NCBI GenBank assembly: GCA_947627985.1
Contig: CANQYD010000007.1
Location: forward strand, 1 to 63,460
Length of the DNA stretch: 63,460 nucleotides
Reading direction: 5' to 3'
Source: an uncultured Clostridia bacterium
GTDB lineage: Bacteria > Bacillota > Clostridia > Oscillospirales > Ruminococcaceae
Each line of letters opens with the position of its first letter. Positions within the stretch are counted from its first letter, which is position 1. Below, piece by piece: positions 49,694 through 58,311 of the stretch. Both the position numbers and the translations under genes were made by a program. The notes beneath the pieces are model-generated. The model made no database searches and had not been told where the DNA came from. It was given only the letters and a program-made list of their open reading frames with translations.

Positions 49694-52627
49694 ATGGACA
49701 GTTTCGGAATATATTCTGGCAATAATCTCTGTCAGATTTTGGTGGAAGATTCGGCATATGAAGGGGTAAAGCTGGTCGCCAAGGCTCATGCCGAGGATAT
49801 CGAGCTTGTGTGCGGCAGGAAGCCCGAGATCATATCCAAAAAAGATGATATAAAATCTAAAAGCATTATAATCGCGGCTACGGTCGAAAAGAGTGAGATT
49901 TTAGATGATCTCGGAATCGATATCTCAAAAATTTCCGGCAAGCGGGAAGTTTTCTCATTTACATACCTCAAAAACCCCTTTGAAGGCGTGGAGGAAGCCC
50001 TTGTGATCGCGGGAAGCGACAAGAGGGGAACCATCTACGGCATTTTCGACCTTTCCGAGAGAATAGGCGTTTCCCCGATGGTATTCTGGGGTGACGTCGT
50101 GCCGAAAAAGCGCGATGAGATCATCGTCTCCGGCTTGGACGGATTTGTCTCAAAGGAGCCGTCGGTAAAGTACCGCGGACTTTTCATAAACGACGACTGG
50201 CCCGCCTTCGGAGGCTGGTGCACAAAGCGCTTCGGCGGGTACAATGCAAAGGCGTATGAGCCGGTATTTCAGCTTCTTTTGAGGCTCAAGGCTAATTATC
50301 TCTGGCCCGGAATGTGGACCGGAATCTTCTCGGAAGAGGGCCCGGGGCTTCTGAACGCTGAGCTCGCCGACAAATACGGAATAGTCATGGGCGCTTCCCA
50401 CCATGAGCCGATGTGCCGAGCCGGAGCCGAGTGGCAGAAAATATATAAACAATACGGCGACGACAACACTTGGAGTTTCATCTCAAATAAAGACGCCATC
50501 ACCGAGTTCTGGCGCGACGGTTTAAAGAGAAATAAGGACTTTGAAAACGTCATCACCGTCGGCATGAGAGGCGAAAACGACAGCCTGCTCTTGGGTAAAA
50601 ACGCGACTTTGGAGGACAACATCAACGTCTTAAGAAACGTAATTCTTACGCAGAACGAGCTGATGAAGGAGGTCGTGAATCCCGATCTTGAAAAAATCCC
50701 GAGAATGCTCGCTCTGTACTACGAGGTCGAGGACTTCTATCACGGCGACAAGACCGCAAAGGGTCTTAAGAATTGGGAGGCTCTCGACGGTGTAATTCTC
50801 ATGCTCTGCGACGACACCTACGGCAATCTCAGATTCCTCCCCGACGGTACCGACCGCGATCACAACGGCGGCTTCGGCATGTATTATCACTACGACTACC
50901 ACGGCTCGCCGATATCCTATGAATGGATGAACACCAACCGTCTTTCCAAAACATGGGAACAGATGACGATGGCTTATGACTACGGCATAAGGGACCTCTG
51001 GATCGTCAATTTGGGCGACATCAAGGGTCTCGAGTACCCGCTTTGCTACTTCCTGAGCCTTGCCTATGATTTCGATAAATACGGCACCACTGCGATAAAT
51101 TCCGTCGAGGGATTTGTTAAAAACTGGGTGAAGCAGCAGTACGGCGACTGGTTCAATGACGATAAACTTGAAGATATCTACACCGTCCTCAACGGCTACA
51201 CAAAATTCAACAACGCACGCACGCCCGAGTCCATGAATCAGTATATCTATGCCCCGATCAACTTCAACGAAGGCAGGCGTGTTTACGATGAGTGCGAGAT
51301 GATCATCAGAAAGGCGACCGAGCTCTATAACACTGCTCCCGAGCCTATTAAAGCCTCGATTTTCTATGAGATTTACTATCCCGCTGTCGCTTCGCTGAAT
51401 TTCGTTCAGATGTCGATAGAGGCGGGCTGGAACGGCTTCTATGCCTCCCACGGAAGCCTTGCCGCAAATAAATATCTCAACTGCGTTAAAGAGCGAGTTG
51501 CCTTTGATGAAAAGCTTCACAGCGACTATGATAAAATGCTCGGCGGCAAGTGGGTGCATATGGCGGACTCCGCGCACCACGGCTTCAGGAGCTGGAACAA
51601 CGAGGACTGGAGATATCCTCTTGTAAGCGAGGTCATTCCGGTCGAAGGGTGCAAGTCCTATGTTTCCTTTGCGGGCAGGGAGACATATTCCATCGGCACG
51701 TTTTGGGTATCGTCGCCCGTTCTTGAAAATCGGGAATTCATGCGACCCGATGTAGAAAAGATTGCGATAAATATCGAGACCGGCTCAAAATATCCCTTAA
51801 AATATATAATTAAGTGCGATAAAGATTGGCTAAGATTCGCTAATACCGAAGGCGTACTCACGCCCGATCAGGGGATAGCGACGGTAGACGTTTATATCGA
51901 ACGAAAGAAGCTCGAAGAGGCTGATTGCGCGAATATTTCGGTCAGCTGCGTCTTTACGAGCGACGAGCTTTCCGACACGGTGGAGATGTATGACAAGCCG
52001 GTCGGCAGAACCGCGGCAAGGCTCAAGGTCTACGCGGGAGGAGATTATGATTATCCCGCCGGCACTTATGTCGATACCGAGGGGTATATCTCGATGGAAG
52101 CGTCGGGCTACACTTCCCTTCACGACGGCAAGGACTGCGGCTGGACGGGGATTGATCATCTTTCCCGCCTCGACACCGCCGCCATGAAGGTATTCCCGTC
52201 AGACTCCGGGTTTATCGATAACGCCACCGACAAATATCTTGATATAGACGTTCCCTATATTGAATACAGCTTTGCTGCCGGATCAACGGGAAAATACGAG
52301 GCTGCGCTCTATCTTTCAAGCCGAAATCCCGTTGCGATGAACGCAAAACTCAGGGTAGGAGTAGGTATCAACGGCTCCGAGCCGGAAGTCATATACACCG
52401 TTCCCGCGGGCTATAAGCCGGGTATGCACGGAAGCGCCAAGTGGGGAAACGATGTTCTTGATAAAGTCAGGGTCATAAAGACCGCGATCGACGTAAATCA
52501 GCGTCTTAACAAGCTCAGGCTCTACGGCGGCGACCCGAACATCATTATCGAAAAAATCGTAATCTATCCCGAGGGCAAGGAACCCCCGAAGAGCTACTTC
52601 GGCGCCCCGGAGAGCTACAGAATCTGA
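49694..52627 (+). CDS. Glycoside hydrolase family 115 (alpha-glucuronidase)
   Basis: 977 residues. GH115 enzymes remove (4-O-methyl-)glucuronic acid from internal xylose units of xylan. Family hallmarks: RGLFINDDWP, LWPGMWTGIFSEEGP, VGMRGENDS, and DLWIVNLGDIKGLEYP. No signal peptide is present (start MDSFGIYSGNNLCQ), so it is probably cytosolic and acts on imported oligosaccharides. The C-terminal 350 residues are beta-rich accessory domains. GGAGCAG precedes the ATG. No xylanase or xylan transporter is near, unlike typical xylan clusters. Confidence 0.94.
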   Translation: MDSFGIYSGNNLCQILVEDSAYEGVKLVAKAHAEDIELVCGRKPEIISKKDDIKSKSIIIAATVEKSEILDDLGIDISKISGKREVFSFTYLKNPFEGVEEALVIAGSDKRGTIYGIFDLSERIGVSPMVFWGDVVPKKRDEIIVSGLDGFVSKEPSVKYRGLFINDDWPAFGGWCTKRFGGYNAKAYEPVFQLLLRLKANYLWPGMWTGIFSEEGPGLLNAELADKYGIVMGASHHEPMCRAGAEWQKIYKQYGDDNTWSFISNKDAITEFWRDGLKRNKDFENVITVGMRGENDSLLLGKNATLEDNINVLRNVILTQNELMKEVVNPDLEKIPRMLALYYEVEDFYHGDKTAKGLKNWEALDGVILMLCDDTYGNLRFLPDGTDRDHNGGFGMYYHYDYHGSPISYEWMNTNRLSKTWEQMTMAYDYGIRDLWIVNLGDIKGLEYPLCYFLSLAYDFDKYGTTAINSVEGFVKNWVKQQYGDWFNDDKLEDIYTVLNGYTKFNNARTPESMNQYIYAPINFNEGRRVYDECEMIIRKATELYNTAPEPIKASIFYEIYYPAVASLNFVQMSIEAGWNGFYASHGSLAANKYLNCVKERVAFDEKLHSDYDKMLGGKWVHMADSAHHGFRSWNNEDWRYPLVSEVIPVEGCKSYVSFAGRETYSIGTFWVSSPVLENREFMRPDVEKIAINIETGSKYPLKYIIKCDKDWLRFANTEGVLTPDQGIATVDVYIERKKLEEADCANISVSCVFTSDELSDTVEMYDKPVGRTAARLKVYAGGDYDYPAGTYVDTEGYISMEASGYTSLHDGKDCGWTGIDHLSRLDTAAMKVFPSDSGFIDNATDKYLDIDVPYIEYSFAAGSTGKYEAALYLSSRNPVAMNAKLRVGVGINGSEPEVIYTVPAGYKPGMHGSAKWGNDVLDKVRVIKTAIDVNQRLNKLRLYGGDPNIIIEKIVIYPEGKEPPKSYFGAPESYRI

Positions 52628-52639
52628 GGAGGAATCGCC

Positions 52640-53092
52640 ATGAACCGCTCCGAAAGAGCAGTGGAAATGTTTTATAAGGGCTGTAACTGCTCTCAGGCGG
52701 TCTTCTGCGCATTTGAAGACCTGACCGGCTTTGAACATGATACCGCGCTAAGAATCTCCTGCGGATTCGGTGGAGGGGTGTCCCGGCTTCGGGAAATCTG
52801 CGGAGCCGTGTCGGGAATGATAATGGCTTTAGATATGCTCTACGGCTACTCCGACGTAAGCGACCCGAGGCTCAAATCCGAGCACTACATGCTCGTGCAG
52901 TCGCTGTGTTATAAATTCAAAGAGCGGGCGGGATCGATTGTCTGCCGCGATCTTTTGGGGATAAAGGGCTCGTCGGATCCCGAATCACCGCCGAGGACGG
53001 AGGAATTTTACAAGACCCGACCCTGCGCAAGGCTCATCGGTCTTGCGGCTGAGATACTTGAAGAATACATTTCGGAGCGGGAAAATGACTGA
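52640..53092 (+). CDS. C-GCAxxG-C-C family redox protein
   Basis: 150 residues with the family's conserved cysteines: KGCNCSQAVFCAF, EICGAVSG (CGAxxG), a Cys in SIVCRDLLG and one in TRPCARL. The family (C_GCAxxG_C_C) is thought to bind a metal or act in redox; function is not established. GAGGAATC precedes the ATG, 12 bases past GH115, so it is co-transcribed. Confidence 0.92.
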   Translation: MNRSERAVEMFYKGCNCSQAVFCAFEDLTGFEHDTALRISCGFGGGVSRLREICGAVSGMIMALDMLYGYSDVSDPRLKSEHYMLVQSLCYKFKERAGSIVCRDLLGIKGSSDPESPPRTEEFYKTRPCARLIGLAAEILEEYISEREND

Positions 53093-53849
53093 TTATCAGC
53101 GCTTTGAGGAGCTGACGTCTTTAAGCCGCGAGGAGCTTCATGTGGACAACGGCGTCGGCACGCTCTCTGAAAAATATATCCACATATTCTTAAAAAACTA
53201 CTTCGAGCCGGATAAATCCTGCCATGAAATCAAGGTCGGGAAGTTTACGGCAGACATCTTAAACGGCGACCACATCACCGAGATACAGACCCGCGCGCTT
53301 TTTAATCTCAAGGAAAAACTTGAATATTACCTGCTCGAAGGGTATGACGTCACCGTCGTCCACCCGATTGCAAGGATAAGAAAGATGATAAGCTTCGACC
53401 CCGAGACGGGTGAAACCGTCGGTCCCGCAAGGAAGCACCGGCATGTCGGGAATTGGTATGACGCAATCCCGGAGCTTTTGGGGATAAAATATTTTCTCGA
53501 TTGGGACCGCTTCTGCGTTCGGCTGATGCTCTTTGACGTCGAGGAGTATCGGGAGATAAAATCACCTCCGGGAGCTAAAAGAAAAAAGACGAGAAGATAT
53601 GACCGCATACCCTTTGAGATCGGGGAAAATGTACTTCTTGACAATCCCGCGGATTATCTTATATTCGTACCTGCGGGGCTTCCCGATGAATTCACCGCCA
53701 AAGAGTTTGCAAGGCGTGCGGGGATAGCGTATGAAGTTGCGAATATGACGCTGAATATCCTCACATACCTTCATGTCACCGAGCACTTCGACAACAGGGG
53801 ACGGGCGTATTTATACCGAATTAACAAATATTTCAAGGACTTAGTCTGA
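53085..53849 (+). CDS. Unknown protein with a PD-(D/E)xK-like N-terminal region and winged-helix-like end
   Basis: 254 residues. The segment SEKYIHIFLKNYFEP, followed by HEIKVGKFTADIL and ITEIQTRALFNLKEK, has the spacing of a PD-(D/E)xK nuclease core (Glu, Asp, then ExQ in place of ExK). A basic KRKKTRRYDR stretch follows, and the end looks like a winged helix (TAKEFARRAGIAYEVANMTL). Conserved in Clostridia as a hypothetical protein. The start overlaps the gene upstream by eight bases, with GGAGCGGG before it. Confidence 0.72.
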   Translation: MTDYQRFEELTSLSREELHVDNGVGTLSEKYIHIFLKNYFEPDKSCHEIKVGKFTADILNGDHITEIQTRALFNLKEKLEYYLLEGYDVTVVHPIARIRKMISFDPETGETVGPARKHRHVGNWYDAIPELLGIKYFLDWDRFCVRLMLFDVEEYREIKSPPGAKRKKTRRYDRIPFEIGENVLLDNPADYLIFVPAGLPDEFTAKEFARRAGIAYEVANMTLNILTYLHVTEHFDNRGRAYLYRINKYFKDLV

Positions 53850-53852
53850 ATC

Positions 53853-53883
53853 AAAAATATCCGGGAAATTCTCGGATATTTTT
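53853..53883 (+). terminator. Terminator after the GH115 operon
   Basis: AAAATATCCG and CGGATATTTT form a ten-pair stem ending in T bases. Confidence 0.85.
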
Positions 53884-53890
53884 AAATTTA

Positions 53891-53920
53891 TGAAACTTTT
53901 TGGCTGATATCTCCGTCTAA
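53891..53920 (+). promoter_or_regulatory. ECF-type promoter in front of the ECF sigma gene
   Basis: TGAAAC (53891-53896) followed by TTTTT, then 17 bases after the hexamer, CGTCTAA (53914-53920). This AAC plus CGTC pattern is the classic ECF-sigma promoter. It differs from all other promoters in the window, so the sigma factor probably drives its own operon. Confidence 0.8.
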
Positions 53921-53950
53921 TTGTCGCAGCGTTGCAAAGGAGGAATGAAA

Positions 53951-54442
53951 ATGCCGAGCGATGACAAGCTCTTTTTGGAGCTCTTTGAGCCCGCAAAGGA
54001 AGAGATTTACCGCATAGCCTATCTCTATTTAAAAAACGAAGAGGACGCCAAAGACGTGCTTCAGGAGACGGCATATCGGTGCTTCAAAAGCTTCGGCAGG
54101 CTCAGAAAGAGGGAATATTTCAAAACTTGGGCGATAAAGACCGCGATAAACTGCTCCATCGACATCTTAAAACAGCGCAGCCGCGTTCTTCCGCTTGATG
54201 AAACGGTACCGCTTGAGAGCCTCGCATCTCCTTCATCTGAGCATGAGACCGAGGACAGACTCCTTCTTGAAAAGCTGATGGATAAGCTCGACGGGAGGGA
54301 AAAGGCAGCCGTAATTTTAAAATATCTCTACGGGCTTAAGCTTCGGGAGATAGCAAAGGCGCTTAATCTGCCGCTCGGAACCGTCAAATCAATTCTTTAC
54401 CGCGCGATGAATAAACTTGAAAAGGAGAGCGATTTACTGTGA
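53951..54442 (+). CDS. ECF-type RNA polymerase sigma factor
   Basis: 163 residues: sigma region 2 (about 9-75: IYRIAYLYLKNEEDAKDVLQ) and region 4 (about 100-155: KYLYGLKLREIAKALNLPLG). It directs RNA polymerase to promoters like the one in front of it. Start at 53951, seven bases after AAAGGAGG; the ATG at 53945 is too close. Its stop overlaps the next gene by four bases. Confidence 0.94.
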   Translation: MPSDDKLFLELFEPAKEEIYRIAYLYLKNEEDAKDVLQETAYRCFKSFGRLRKREYFKTWAIKTAINCSIDILKQRSRVLPLDETVPLESLASPSSEHETEDRLLLEKLMDKLDGREKAAVILKYLYGLKLREIAKALNLPLGTVKSILYRAMNKLEKESDLL

Positions 54443-55482
54443 AAGACAAATTGGAAAAAGCTCTCGGAATGATCTCCCTGCCTCCCGATCTTGACATGGA
54501 AGTCGAAAAGGGGATCGACAGGGCGATCTCTGAAAGGAGACGTATCAGCGTGACAAAATCAAGAAGTGTTTTGAAGATAGCCGCCGCAGCTTTTGCTTTA
54601 GTGATAGTTGCCGCGGCAGGGTTCGGGATTTATCGGCTGAATAAAACCCCCGCAATCCCGGACGACGATATTTTACAGTTTATGGGATATAAGACAGGCA
54701 CCATGGAGCCCGTCGTTGTCGAGCTTAGCGCCGACGGCAATATCATCGGCAAGGTGGACGCGGACGAGGTCGTGCTGTCGGACGAAAACGGCGACCCCGT
54801 CGAGCCTGACATGGTCGTCATGATGATGACCTACTGGCTCGATGAAAACGGCGACCTTCAGTGTACCGATATCCCGTTCGGAGCTTATCTTGTCTCTGCC
54901 GGAACTTCGGACGGGGGCACATACAAGCTAAAGGGCTTTAATTCCGATGATTTCGGAGACAGGGTAACTTTCAGCCCGGCGCAGAGCTATCTTAAAAGCG
55001 CTCAAGACGGAACGGCGTATGACGTAAAAGAAGGCGAGCTCGATATCTCCCTTGAAAAGCTTCCGGACGGGTCGATGCAGTTTGTGTATAATCCTTCGGA
55101 CGTCTCAGAATACCCCTACAGCGAGATCACAGAATATCACTTTGACTCGGTCATGGGATTTGAAAGCGCGCCGGAATATTTGGGAGGAGGATCAGGTCTC
55201 AATCCCACGGAAGAGGGGATAACCGTGCGCGGGTCTGTGGGCGTTCCCGAACTGTTAGGAGGTTCAATGCCGGGGGGAAGCGGCTCGCAGCTCAGGCTTG
55301 ACGATAATCTCAGGGGAGAGGGCTGCTATTGGGAGTTTACCCCCGACGACAATATCTTAAAGATCGTCGGCGCAGAATCTGAGGTCGAAGGCTGGGTGAA
55401 GATATCCTCCATAGAGGCTAAACTTAAGGACGGAAGCAGGCTCGAACTCCACGGAAACTGGATCGTCAAGGTCGAAAGTTGA
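54439..55482 (+). CDS. Membrane-anchored partner of the ECF sigma factor (putative anti-sigma/sensor)
   Basis: 347 residues, GTG start overlapping the sigma stop. A cytosolic head of about 43 residues (KDKLEKALGMISLPPDLDME) holds a short sigma-interaction-like region, one helix spans about 45-66, and the rest is an external domain with two acidic repeats (LSADGNIIG, LDENGDLQC) and a Gly-rich centre (LGGGSGLN, GGSMPGGSGS). Position and topology point to anti-sigma/regulator function; no zinc-binding HxxxCxxC motif is seen. I cannot assign the family with confidence (DUF4179-like). Confidence 0.75.
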   Translation: MKDKLEKALGMISLPPDLDMEVEKGIDRAISERRRISVTKSRSVLKIAAAAFALVIVAAAGFGIYRLNKTPAIPDDDILQFMGYKTGTMEPVVVELSADGNIIGKVDADEVVLSDENGDPVEPDMVVMMMTYWLDENGDLQCTDIPFGAYLVSAGTSDGGTYKLKGFNSDDFGDRVTFSPAQSYLKSAQDGTAYDVKEGELDISLEKLPDGSMQFVYNPSDVSEYPYSEITEYHFDSVMGFESAPEYLGGGSGLNPTEEGITVRGSVGVPELLGGSMPGGSGSQLRLDDNLRGEGCYWEFTPDDNILKIVGAESEVEGWVKISSIEAKLKDGSRLELHGNWIVKVES

Positions 55483-55489
55483 ATATCAA

Positions 55490-55520
55490 AAAGGGCTCAT
55501 AGATCGAGCCCTTTATTTTT
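55490..55520 (+). terminator. Terminator after the sigma operon
   Basis: AAAGGGCTC and GAGCCCTTT with a six-base loop, then ATTTTTTT. Confidence 0.9.
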
Positions 55521-55543
55521 TTGAAAAAATTTTCAAAAAGTAC

Positions 55544-55597
55544 TTGACAGCGTAACAATGTTATGTTACACTATAATCACAGTAACAATGTTACGCT
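55544..55597 (+). promoter_or_regulatory. Promoter and double operator of the yhbD-bactofilin operon
   Basis: TTGACA (55544-55549), 17 bases, TACACT (55567-55572) with an upstream TGT. GTAACA-A-TGTTAC occurs as a perfect 13-base palindrome at 55582-55594 and with one change at 55552-55564, flanking the -10. The two copies are arranged symmetrically (AGCGTAAC at 55549 and GTTACGCT ending 55597). A TATAAT at 55572 is 22 bases from the -35 and unlikely to be used unless an activator twists the DNA. Confidence 0.85.
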
Positions 55598-55618
55598 AAG
55601 TTTGAAGGAGGTATATTT

Positions 55619-55795
55619 ATGATAAACAGTCAAGACAGAAGATATTTCAGGAAGCAGTACGGTTTAGACGACATAACCATCGAACTTTACGACAGAGCCG
55701 GCTATGATAAATTTTTCGTTAAAAAGAATGGCGGCTCGAAAATGTCCGATAAAAAGACCGACCTGCAAAGAATAAGAATGAAAGGGGAGGATTAG
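55619..55795 (+). CDS. 58-residue basic protein leading the yhbD operon
   Basis: ATG at 55619 follows GGAGGT by seven bases. The product (MINSQDRRYFRKQYGLDDIT, then 38 more residues) is rich in Lys/Arg/Asp. It ends TAG directly before the GTG of yhbD, so translation is coupled. It was too short for a 60-residue cut-off. No family recognised. Confidence 0.7.
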   Translation: MINSQDRRYFRKQYGLDDITIELYDRAGYDKFFVKKNGGSKMSDKKTDLQRIRMKGED

Positions 55796-56191
55796 GTGGA
55801 TGAACTGATCTCAAAAAAGGAACTTTTAGAAAAGTACGGGATATCCTACGGCACGCTGTATCGCTGGAAGAGAATGGGACTGATACCGGAGCAGTGGCTT
55901 GTAAAGAAATCCACCTTTACAGGTCAGGAGACATTTTTTAACCGCGAACTCATCACAAAGCGGGTCGAGGAGATACTGTCAAAAAAGGACACCGAGTCGC
56001 TTGAAGAGATCGCAAAAGAGCTGGGCGCCATCGAAGAGGAGACCCCGAAGCTCATCATCAGCACAAAGCACGGGGAAAATATCTTCAACGCCGACGAGAT
56101 CATCAGTATCAGGATCACCAAAGGCTCGGGGCTCGGGATATCAATCAGCGTCAACAACTTACTTGAAAATCTGAATACGGAGGAAAAATGA
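55796..56191 (+). CDS. yhbD: YhbD-family regulator-like protein (MerR-type helix-turn-helix)
   Basis: 131 residues with GTG start and GGGGAGG in front. An N-terminal winged helix ([20 protein letters not shown], then [12 protein letters not shown]) is followed by a conserved [14 protein letters not shown] and a C-terminal part ending [11 protein letters not shown]. It matches DUF4004/YhbD, always next to bactofilin genes yhbE/yhbF in Bacillus. It is the most likely protein to bind the two palindromes upstream, an inference. Confidence 0.88.
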   Translation: MDELISKKELLEKYGISYGTLYRWKRMGLIPEQWLVKKSTFTGQETFFNRELITKRVEEILSKKDTESLEEIAKELGAIEEETPKLIISTKHGENIFNADEIISIRITKGSGLGISISVNNLLENLNTEEK

Positions 56192-56192
56192 C

Positions 56193-56939
56193 ATGGCAGA
56201 ACTTAAAATATCGGGCAGCGGCTCGTTAAGCGCCGGGAATGAGTATTACGATTACGTCGGGATTTCCGGCTCGGGAAGGATTTCGGGGGATTTGAACTGC
56301 AAGGAGATTAAGATCAGCGGCAGCGGGAAGATCGACGGCAACGTCGCCTGCGACGGGGAGATCAAGATATCCGGCTCGGGTGTGGTCGTCGGAAACGTCA
56401 GGGCTTCGGCAGTCAGGACGTCGGGATCGTCGAAATTCGATAAGAACGTAAAGTGCGACGAGTTTAAGATTACGGGAGCCGGGAAGGTCTTGGGTGATAT
56501 CGATTGCACAAATCTGATGATATTGGGCGCCGCCTCCCTTGCGAACGCTTCCGCCTCGGAAAGAGCCTATATAAGCGGCGCTGCGAAAGTCTCGGGACTT
56601 CTGAACGCCGAATCGGTCGAGATAAATCTCAACGGAGGCTGCAATATAAATGAAATAGGCTGCACCAATCTCACAGTAAAGCGGCACAGCGGCGAAGACA
56701 ATGTCAAGGTGAAGATATTCAATCTGCCTATTATAACGATAAATAACGGCGGCGGCAAGGGAAATCTGACCGCGGGAACCGTCGAGGGCGACGATATAGA
56801 CATCGAGTACACCTCGGCGAAGGTCGTCAGGGGTGCAAGAGTCAGGATCGGCAAGGGCTGCAATATCGAGAGGGTGGAATATTCGGAATCGGTAGATATT
56901 GACAGCGGATCCGAAGTCGGGGAACAGGTGCAGATTTAA
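56193..56939 (+). CDS. Bactofilin-like polymer-forming protein (YhbE/YhbF type)
   Basis: 248 residues, a right-handed beta-helix of hexapeptide-like repeats: ISGSGRISGDLNCKEI, ISGSGKIDGN, ISGSGVVVGN and so on through SGAAKVSGLL. Bactofilins assemble into stable filaments without nucleotide and are linked to motility and envelope in Bacillus (BacE/BacF). Here one gene appears where Bacillus has two; the product is long enough to hold both halves. GGAGG lies before the ATG and only one base separates it from yhbD. Confidence 0.9.
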   Translation: MAELKISGSGSLSAGNEYYDYVGISGSGRISGDLNCKEIKISGSGKIDGNVACDGEIKISGSGVVVGNVRASAVRTSGSSKFDKNVKCDEFKITGAGKVLGDIDCTNLMILGAASLANASASERAYISGAAKVSGLLNAESVEINLNGGCNINEIGCTNLTVKRHSGEDNVKVKIFNLPIITINNGGGKGNLTAGTVEGDDIDIEYTSAKVVRGARVRIGKGCNIERVEYSESVDIDSGSEVGEQVQI

Positions 56940-56945
56940 AAAATT

Positions 56946-56970
56946 TCCTCCCATTTGGGAGGATTTTTTT
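56946..56970 (+). terminator. Terminator after the bactofilin gene
   Basis: TCCTCCC and GGGAGGA around ATTT, followed by seven T bases. Confidence 0.94.
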
Positions 56971-56992
56971 GCGGAAGATTTTGCTTTTTCTC

Positions 56993-57021
56993 TTGCCTTT
57001 TCGGGCAAGATATGTTAAAAT
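56993..57021 (+). promoter_or_regulatory. Promoter of the acyltransferase gene
   Basis: TTGCCT (56993-56998), 17 bases, TAAAAT (57016-57021). Start codon 30 bases downstream. Confidence 0.6.
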
Positions 57022-57050
57022 GGATAAAAGAGAACGGGGAGGGGAGAGGT

Positions 57051-58280
57051 ATGGCTGAAAAATCCGCCAAAAAGCAAAGAAAAAAGATAGGAAAGCCGAA
57101 CCGGGTCCTCTACTTCTTGGGCTTCGGGATTTTGCTTCTCTATTTCAGGATATTTGTCGGGACGAGGTTTAAGTTCGACCGCTCGGGCTTATCCGATCTC
57201 AAAAAGGGTCCGGCGCTGATAATTGCTCCTCACATTTCGGGAATAGATCACATCACCGTCGGCTGGGAGTGCAGAAAATTTACGCCGACATTCGTATTAA
57301 GCGAGCACCTCTTTTCAAAGCCGCTGATACGCTTTATACTGACGAATTTTGCCCACGCGATCCCTAAAAAAATGTTTTATCCCGACGCCGGGACCATCAT
57401 GGGTATCATGCGCGCAAAGAGCGAGGGGAACGTCATCGTCCTCTTCCCGGAAGGCAGAATGAACGCCGTCGCGCACACCTATCCTGTCACCCAGGGCACT
57501 TCCGAGCTCGTCAAAAGGCTCGGAATACCCGTATATTGCGTGACCGGAACGGGCGCCGCTCTTGCCGACCCGAAGTGGTATAAGGGCTTCAGACCGGGTC
57601 TTGTGACGGTGTCGGCTGAGAAGATTTTCTCGGGCGACGAGCTTAAAAATATGTCTCTTGAAGATATCGGCAGGAAGATAGATTTTGCGATTTATCACGA
57701 TGATGAAAAAGCCGCGGCGGGTAGACGATATCCCGCAAGGGACACCGTAAAAGGTCTCGACGGAATCATCTACAAGTGCCCCGAGTGCAAAAGTGAGTTT
57801 AAGATCAAAGCCAAGGGCTGTAAAGTAAAATGCCTTGACTGCGGTTTTGAGACGGTTTTGGGCGATGACTACCGCTTCTTAGCGGGAAAGTTCAAGAGCG
57901 TGAACGAGTGGTTCTACTGGCAGATAAGCTGTCTTGACGATGATCTTGTCTTTGATGAAGACGTCACTATCGGCGCCGTCGGAAATGACGGAAACATGGA
58001 CCTTTGCGCGGGCTCGGGGCATGTATATCTTGATCGGGATAGGTTAATTTTAAAGGGAAAAGTTTTCGGAGAAGATATCGATTACAACTGCGAGCTGCAA
58101 ATTTTGGGCGGCACGCCGTATACCCCGAACAAGGAATTTGATATTTACTGTAAAGGAAAACTTCTTTACATACAGCCTCCCAACAAAAAGAGTGTTGTAA
58201 AGTATGTGACCTTTATAGACAAAATCTGCTCGGAAAAGCGGGGTATCGAGCTCTACGGTTTTAATTGCGTCAGCAAATAA
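57051..58280 (+). CDS. PlsC-type acyltransferase with a C-terminal zinc-ribbon domain
   Basis: 409 residues from the ATG after GGGGAGAGG. Residues 18-230 are an acyltransferase with APHISGIDH (His61, Asp66) and FPEGRMN (132-138), with one helix near 18-36. A zinc ribbon follows (Cys243-x2-Cys246, Cys261-x2-Cys264) and then 145 residues with no domain I can name (LCAGSGHVYLDRDRLIL). A typical PlsC stops at about 240 residues. It may transfer acyl groups in phospholipid or other membrane lipid synthesis; the extra domain suggests a specialised acceptor or regulation. Confidence 0.86.
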   Translation: MAEKSAKKQRKKIGKPNRVLYFLGFGILLLYFRIFVGTRFKFDRSGLSDLKKGPALIIAPHISGIDHITVGWECRKFTPTFVLSEHLFSKPLIRFILTNFAHAIPKKMFYPDAGTIMGIMRAKSEGNVIVLFPEGRMNAVAHTYPVTQGTSELVKRLGIPVYCVTGTGAALADPKWYKGFRPGLVTVSAEKIFSGDELKNMSLEDIGRKIDFAIYHDDEKAAAGRRYPARDTVKGLDGIIYKCPECKSEFKIKAKGCKVKCLDCGFETVLGDDYRFLAGKFKSVNEWFYWQISCLDDDLVFDEDVTIGAVGNDGNMDLCAGSGHVYLDRDRLILKGKVFGEDIDYNCELQILGGTPYTPNKEFDIYCKGKLLYIQPPNKKSVVKYVTFIDKICSEKRGIELYGFNCVSK

Positions 58281-58311
58281 AATAAATACTTTAAAAAGTG
58301 AGGAAACTGAA

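Noticed and set aside
50630..51580. Minus-strand frame of 316 codons inside GH115
   Set aside because: Fully antisense to a strongly supported GH115 gene, without ribosome site; an effect of codon bias.
55544..55577. TATAAT at 55572 as the -10 for TTGACA at 55544
   Set aside because: The 22-base gap is too long for a normal promoter; TACACT at 17 bases fits better.
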